19,606 nt of DNA from DAOPXV01 sp035352535 (GTDB taxonomy: Bacteria; Muiribacteriota; UBA9980). Location of the stretch: the NCBI GenBank assembly GCA_964545075.1, contig CAZJFS010000077.1, positions 1 to 19,606 of the forward strand, given 5' to 3'. Below the pieces are notes generated by a model. It saw only the letters and a program-made list of their open reading frames with translations, had not been told where the DNA came from and searched no databases. This document shows, piece after piece, positions 16,040 to 19,606 of this stretch (its first letter is position 1; every line of letters starts with the position of its first letter). The position numbers were made by a program, and so were the translations under genes.

Positions 16040-16755
16040 CAGCATGTCTCCGTTTTAGGTTTAATGGCGTAGGTGTCTTTAAGATATATGGGCGAGAGCG
16101 GCAAAAATCGTGAATTATCGGTTTCTTCGCAAAAATCAATGAATTTTAAAATACCCTCAGCTTCGACTTTCACGGTCAGAGCGCCTTCGCGAATAGATGA
16201 GGGAAGTTTTTCGTCCGTAAAAAAAGCCTTCGACAGAGGGTCTGCCACGTAACGATCATCCGCCGTATCCAAAGCCATTTTTTCCGATAGAACTACGAAT
16301 TCATCGCTTATGTTTTTAAACGATGCAGCCATATCGTCTTTTACAGGTTCCATCGTCTTCGCGAAATATTCGCCTCGCACGCCGGGAATGACGGCCGTCA
16401 AACGCTTGCGATCGCATTTTTTTTGCAAGCCGCAAAAAAGAAGGTAGTCCAGAAGCGACAGACCGTTTGGAACGCATCTTTCGCCCGAACCGCACAGAAG
16501 CCCGTAAACCATTGAAAGTCCTAATTTTATACCCGTGAAGGATCCGGGTCCGCAGAAAACGTAAATTTTTGAAATATCGGAAAATTCGACGCCGCAAGCA
16601 GCAAGCGCGCCTTCTATCATTTTATCGATGTTAAACGCGTTGCGTTTTTTTTCATAATATTCCGAATGATATTCAAGCTTTCTTCCGTCTATTATCGTGA
16701 CCGAGAGCTTTTCGAAGACCGTATTGAAAACTATTTTTTTGTCTGAAACCTGCAT
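16039..16755 (-). CDS. tsaB: tRNA t6A biosynthesis protein TsaB
   Basis: This encodes 238 residues. The signature GPGSFTGIKLGLSMVYGL (about 69-86) and the C-terminal LSPIYLKD identify TsaB, the inactive paralogue and dimer partner of TsaD. The N-terminus is unusual: in place of the common ILAIDTS opening it has KIVFNTVFEKLSVTI, which keeps the strand pattern but loses the DTS. Residues 105-210 are poorly conserved, as is usual for TsaB. It leads the tsaB-tsaD-mutL run. ATG 16755 lies 17 bases after the U-rich tail of the large hairpin at 16772-16834, with only a weak ribosome site (GAG about 10-12 bases upstream). Confidence 0.9.
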   Translation of the reverse strand: MQVSDKKIVFNTVFEKLSVTIIDGRKLEYHSEYYEKKRNAFNIDKMIEGALAACGVEFSDISKIYVFCGPGSFTGIKLGLSMVYGLLCGSGERCVPNGLSLLDYLLFCGLQKKCDRKRLTAVIPGVRGEYFAKTMEPVKDDMAASFKNISDEFVVLSEKMALDTADDRYVADPLSKAFFTDEKLPSSIREGALTVKVEAEGILKFIDFCEETDNSRFLPLSPIYLKDTYAIKPKTETC

Positions 16756-16771
16756 ATAACACCATCTCGCG

Positions 16772-16834
16772 TTAAAAATAAATAAGCCTTACATTATATA
16801 TTTATGCCGCATAAACTTATAACATAAGGCTTAT
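16772..16834 (-). terminator. Long near-perfect hairpin with U-rich tail after the YD/ankyrin gene
   Basis: The stem is symmetrical about 16808: ATAAGCCTTA (16782-16791) with TAAGGCTTAT (16825-16834), TTATA (16794-16798) with TATAA (16818-16822), and TTTATGC (16801-16807) with GCATAAA (16809-16815). On the minus-strand RNA the CA/CA junction becomes two U-G pairs, closing nearly the whole 53-base arm. The tail reads ATTTATTTTT. It begins 33 bases after the stop at 16868. It is much longer than an ordinary terminator and could also be a processed or stable 3' RNA. Confidence 0.75.
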
Positions 16835-16867
16835 ATTATATCATTAATTCAGATAAAGTCAACGGAG

Positions 16868-18019
16868 TTATTTTTGCTCTCCGGACTGTTTCTTTATTAC
16901 GCCTATAACGTTGTTACGTCCTCTTTTTCTGGCATGGTCGAAGGCGGTCATGCCTTTGTTGTCCCTAATATCAGGATCGGCGCCGTGGTCTAAAAGAAAT
17001 TTTACGGCATCCGCGTTTCCGAATACCGACGCCGATATAAGAGGCGTCCATCCGTCGCCGTCTTTGCCATTGACGTTGAGTTTGCCTTCATCGAGCATTC
17101 TGGCCATATCTTCGGCCGAACCGTGTTCCGCCGCGAGTATGAATTTCGATGTCGTGAATTCTGAAGACACAGGTTCTTCGCCGGGGTTCATGGTTACCTG
17201 CGGTTCATTTTGTTCGGCTGCGGGATTTTTTACGACATTCGGGGTTTTAGGCGCCGATGCGGCGACAGCCGTGAAAAATTCATATTCATATTTTTTAGAA
17301 AAATAAACGGCGTTAGATGAATTATATCCGGTCATTTCAGAGATCAGCTTTTTTTCGTTGTATTTATAGACCCATTTGCCGCTTAATTTATTGTCCTTTG
17401 AATAAATAACGGTTTCCGACAGAAGATCGTTCGCGCCGTATTTGTAAACCCACCTGCCGGTGAGTTCATTGTTCTTTCCGTAAGCGGTTTGTTCGATCTT
17501 ATTGTGCTTTCCGTCATATTTATAAGTGGTTTTGCCGATAATGCCGCCGTTTGGACCGGTTGTCTCCTGTTCGGATATGTCGGCGTTCGCGTCATATTTA
17601 TACGAGCGCTTTTGAATTATTTTTCCGGCTTTATTAGAAGTGGATTCCGCGAGAATGTCGCCGGTAACGTTATACGCGCTTTCCTTCGATGATTTAAGTA
17701 TGCCGTCGCCGCTATATTCATGGCTTTTCAGCTCATTTCCGGCCGTGTCGCAGATGTATTCGAATCTTTTATCCAAGGCGCCGCCAGGCTTATATTCGGC
17801 CATTTTCTTTTTAAAACCGCTCGCGTCATATTCGGAAATGGCGCGTTTCTGTTTTTTAGCGGATTTTGGCTCGATAAGAAATTCGGTGCATTTGGATACT
17901 TTATTTTCCTTGATTATGCGCATATCTAATTCTTTAGCCTTATCTTTCGCTTCCAGGCAGAATGAGGCTGAAACTATGAATATTGCAGTGAAAATCGCGG
18001 TGTAAAAATTTTTATTCAT
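16868..18019 (-). CDS. Exported YD-like-repeat and ankyrin-repeat protein
   Basis: This encodes 383 residues. A signal peptide at about 1-24 ends near CLEAKDKA. Residues 60-247 hold about seven copies of a short beta unit of 22-26 residues with the core YKYD or YEY, such as RSYKYDANADISEQE, TTYKYDGKHNKIEQT and WVYKYNEKKLISEM. These resemble YD or MORN-like hairpins but are too few for a full RHS cage. A Pro/Glu-rich linker (251-290) leads to about three ankyrin repeats (291-378), with DGWTPLISASVFGNADAVKFLLDHGADPD as the clearest copy. The protein should act in the periplasm or at the surface through binding. ATG 18019 has AGAGGA upstream. It follows the next gene by 34 bases and probably shares its transcript. 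Confidence 0.85.
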   Translation of the reverse strand: MNKNFYTAIFTAIFIVSASFCLEAKDKAKELDMRIIKENKVSKCTEFLIEPKSAKKQKRAISEYDASGFKKKMAEYKPGGALDKRFEYICDTAGNELKSHEYSGDGILKSSKESAYNVTGDILAESTSNKAGKIIQKRSYKYDANADISEQETTGPNGGIIGKTTYKYDGKHNKIEQTAYGKNNELTGRWVYKYGANDLLSETVIYSKDNKLSGKWVYKYNEKKLISEMTGYNSSNAVYFSKKYEYEFFTAVAASAPKTPNVVKNPAAEQNEPQVTMNPGEEPVSSEFTTSKFILAAEHGSAEDMARMLDEGKLNVNGKDGDGWTPLISASVFGNADAVKFLLDHGADPDIRDNKGMTAFDHARKRGRNNVIGVIKKQSGEQK

Positions 18020-18053
18020 GATTTTAGAACTTCCTCTTTAAAAACTTAATGAT

Positions 18054-19606
18054 TTAATCGTTTCTCTTTTCATGCTTTTCTATTGTTATTATGCTCGAAT
18101 CGGTCGGCGCGACGAAGAATTTTACCGTCAGCTTTCTATTGTTTTTGTTTTTGTCTATGACGCTGTATGTTACCGACACTTCCTTGTTGTTTATTGGATT
18201 TCCGCTCCACTCGGTGTTGACATTGCTGAAAGTGACCTGAGGATAGTTGAAATAACCTTCGCTTTTATAAACGCCGTCTATCGCGGAAGGATCGCAGAGC
18301 TCGTCTTTTATGAGCCATGTCGTATAACCTTTATTTATTAAGTCCTTGGCGAATACTGGATCTGCCGGTTCATTTCCGCTCTTGTTATCGGCGGCGACGC
18401 CTTTGTACCAGTTTTCCAGCTGGAACTGCTGGCCGTCTTTGGGGATTCTCTGGCCGTCGATATTATCATAAGCGTAATACGGCGTGAACCATGCGGCCTT
18501 GTTCGCGTCGCAGAGGTCCTGGTGGGTCATGACCATCTGAATGTCCTTGCCGACGCCGTAACCGTGCTTATTGGTATCCTGGTTGCCTTCGTCGCCTTCA
18601 TATAACTTATTGGTCGTTGCGCTGACCGGAATGGCGTCGAACATCCATTCTTCTTCCGTGTTATCGAAGGGAACCGATGCGTTTCCGACCGCGTTGGCAG
18701 CGGGCGGAGTTGGGGTATAGCCGGCAGGAAGCGCGGCGTAGTTGAATTTCTTGGGCTGATCCAGCAGGGCATATTTTCTGTATGGATCGCTGTCATAGTT
18801 CGCCTGAGAGAATTCGGGGAGCGTAGCTCCTCTTAAGACCTCGTAACCGTCGCATTTATATATTCTTCTTGTCGTCTGTTTAACGGTATTCGTTATGCGC
18901 AAGCCGAGGTTAGGTTTTATCTTGTCTTCTATCTCTATCTTGCCCCATGCCTGGAACCGTTTTAATATCTTCAGCGTATCGCCGCCGTCGACATTGGAAT
19001 TAAGGACTTTCTTGATGTAGTCGCATTCTTTCCATTTTTTCTGGATGTTATCGCCAGCATAATCCTCTGATTCGCAGTAATTGTTTTCATCTATGTCGGT
19101 CGTCGATATGGCCGTGCCGTCGGCTGGAAGCGAACTTCCCGCTTTCGCTGACTGAACCATATATTTTACGGCATCAGGGTTATATTTCAGCTGCGCCTGG
19201 GTGTATGCGTCGTTAGCCGACACGGTATCGCTGAAATAGTGGCTGCTGCAGTTGAATTTTGTTTCACCCGTTCCTCCGCCGTTGTTGGAACAATCGCGGA
19301 CCTCTACGAAGTATTTCAGCGGGCCTTTTCCGCTCTTGAAATTTATCGGGTTATATTTGAATATGTCTTTAAGCTCTTTCCCGGCCGGTTTATAAGTGTT
19401 GTAGAGCGCGCTGGCATCCTTGTCGATTGCGTAGCCGGGGTTTCCGAACGAGTCGCCGTAGGACGTCTTGGCGTAATGGAACGGCGCTATATCTTCTCTT
19501 GGCTCCGTTCCCTTTAAAAGGTAGTCCAGCGGGAAAGTGCAGTCGTAAACAACGAATTCGGCGTCATTTCCCGTCTGTATGTTTCCGTTGAAAGGTTTTC
19601 CGAATT
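18054..19606 (-). CDS. Long secreted-type protein of unknown family (5' end missing)
   Basis: The frame stays open from the stop at 18054 to the right edge, giving 517 visible residues; an in-frame GTG at 19223 is only internal. I recognise no family. The first visible part (FGKPFNGNIQTGNDAEFVVY) recalls the GNI- and GPVH-type short-strand turns of large pilus-associated proteins. The last part (EVSVTYSVIDKNKNNRKLTV) is a strand-rich end like that of large pilin-like proteins. At least eight cysteines and many Asn/Asp/Tyr residues suggest an exported, disulfide-stabilised protein. It resembles the left-edge protein in style, but I cannot show homology by eye. The N-terminus, which would show a signal or prepilin leader, is outside the window. 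Confidence 0.75.
   Translation of the reverse strand, partial: FGKPFNGNIQTGNDAEFVVYDCTFPLDYLLKGTEPREDIAPFHYAKTSYGDSFGNPGYAIDKDASALYNTYKPAGKELKDIFKYNPINFKSGKGPLKYFVEVRDCSNNGGGTGETKFNCSSHYFSDTVSANDAYTQAQLKYNPDAVKYMVQSAKAGSSLPADGTAISTTDIDENNYCESEDYAGDNIQKKWKECDYIKKVLNSNVDGGDTLKILKRFQAWGKIEIEDKIKPNLGLRITNTVKQTTRRIYKCDGYEVLRGATLPEFSQANYDSDPYRKYALLDQPKKFNYAALPAGYTPTPPAANAVGNASVPFDNTEEEWMFDAIPVSATTNKLYEGDEGNQDTNKHGYGVGKDIQMVMTHQDLCDANKAAWFTPYYAYDNIDGQRIPKDGQQFQLENWYKGVAADNKSGNEPADPVFAKDLINKGYTTWLIKDELCDPSAIDGVYKSEGYFNYPQVTFSNVNTEWSGNPINNKEVSVTYSVIDKNKNNRKLTVKFFVAPTDSSIITIEKHEKRND

Noticed and set aside
1..19606. Defence system, CRISPR array, insertion sequence or phage island
   Set aside because: No spaced repeats, transposase, integrase, nuclease-helicase or toxin-antitoxin pair was found. 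Genes are mainly envelope and housekeeping functions.

Overview
The window (roughly 43-45% G+C by eye, AT-rich between genes) reads as a chromosomal segment of a diderm bacterium. It carries an outer-membrane secretin, an inner-membrane type IV pilus/type II secretion platform protein, class-III-type prepilin-like proteins and a GT9 LPS-type heptosyltransferase. The protein styles (long secreted proteins of unknown family, carboxypeptidase-regulatory-like domain proteins, YD-like repeats) recall deep-branching candidate phyla such as Riflebacteria or Wallbacteria. That placement is inference only; no rRNA or tRNA is present to test it.

Layout. (a) 1-4238, plus strand: a pilus-type gene run. 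It has the 3' end of a very long protein of unknown family, a membrane-anchored TPR-like protein, and two minor-prepilin-like genes (PilV/GspI-like and PilW/GspJ-like) with textbook prepilin peptidase motifs. (b) 4307-5630, minus strand: a GT9 heptosyltransferase and a 57-residue single-cluster ferredoxin, with an intrinsic terminator between them. (c) 5892-10544, plus strand: an exported protein of four carboxypeptidase-regulatory-like domains, then pilC and pilQ, closed by a strong bidirectional terminator. (d) 10647-12932, minus strand: a GT4 glycosyltransferase translationally coupled to an unrecognised helical protein, then an IscR-like Rrf2 regulator that has its own promoter and terminator. 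(e) 13120-16755, minus strand: tsaB-tsaD-mutL, linking tRNA t6A biosynthesis to mismatch repair. (f) 16868-19606, minus strand: an exported YD-like-repeat/ankyrin protein and a long protein of unknown family that runs off the right edge.

How the genes work together. Regions (a) and (c) together supply minor pilins, platform protein and secretin of one envelope machine. No assembly ATPase, PilMNOP set, major pilin or prepilin peptidase lies in the window, so the machine is split across the genome. The two sugar transferases probably modify LPS or other surface glycans. The tsaB-tsaD-mutL run is housekeeping. No CRISPR array, insertion sequence, tRNA, rRNA, phage gene or recognised defence system was seen. 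The least explained items are the two long edge proteins, the YD/ankyrin protein, the four-domain protein heading pilC-pilQ, and a repeated arrangement on the minus strand in which an intrinsic terminator almost touches the start codon of the next gene. No stretch over 300 bases lacks a gene; the longest gap (5631-5891) is a divergent promoter region.
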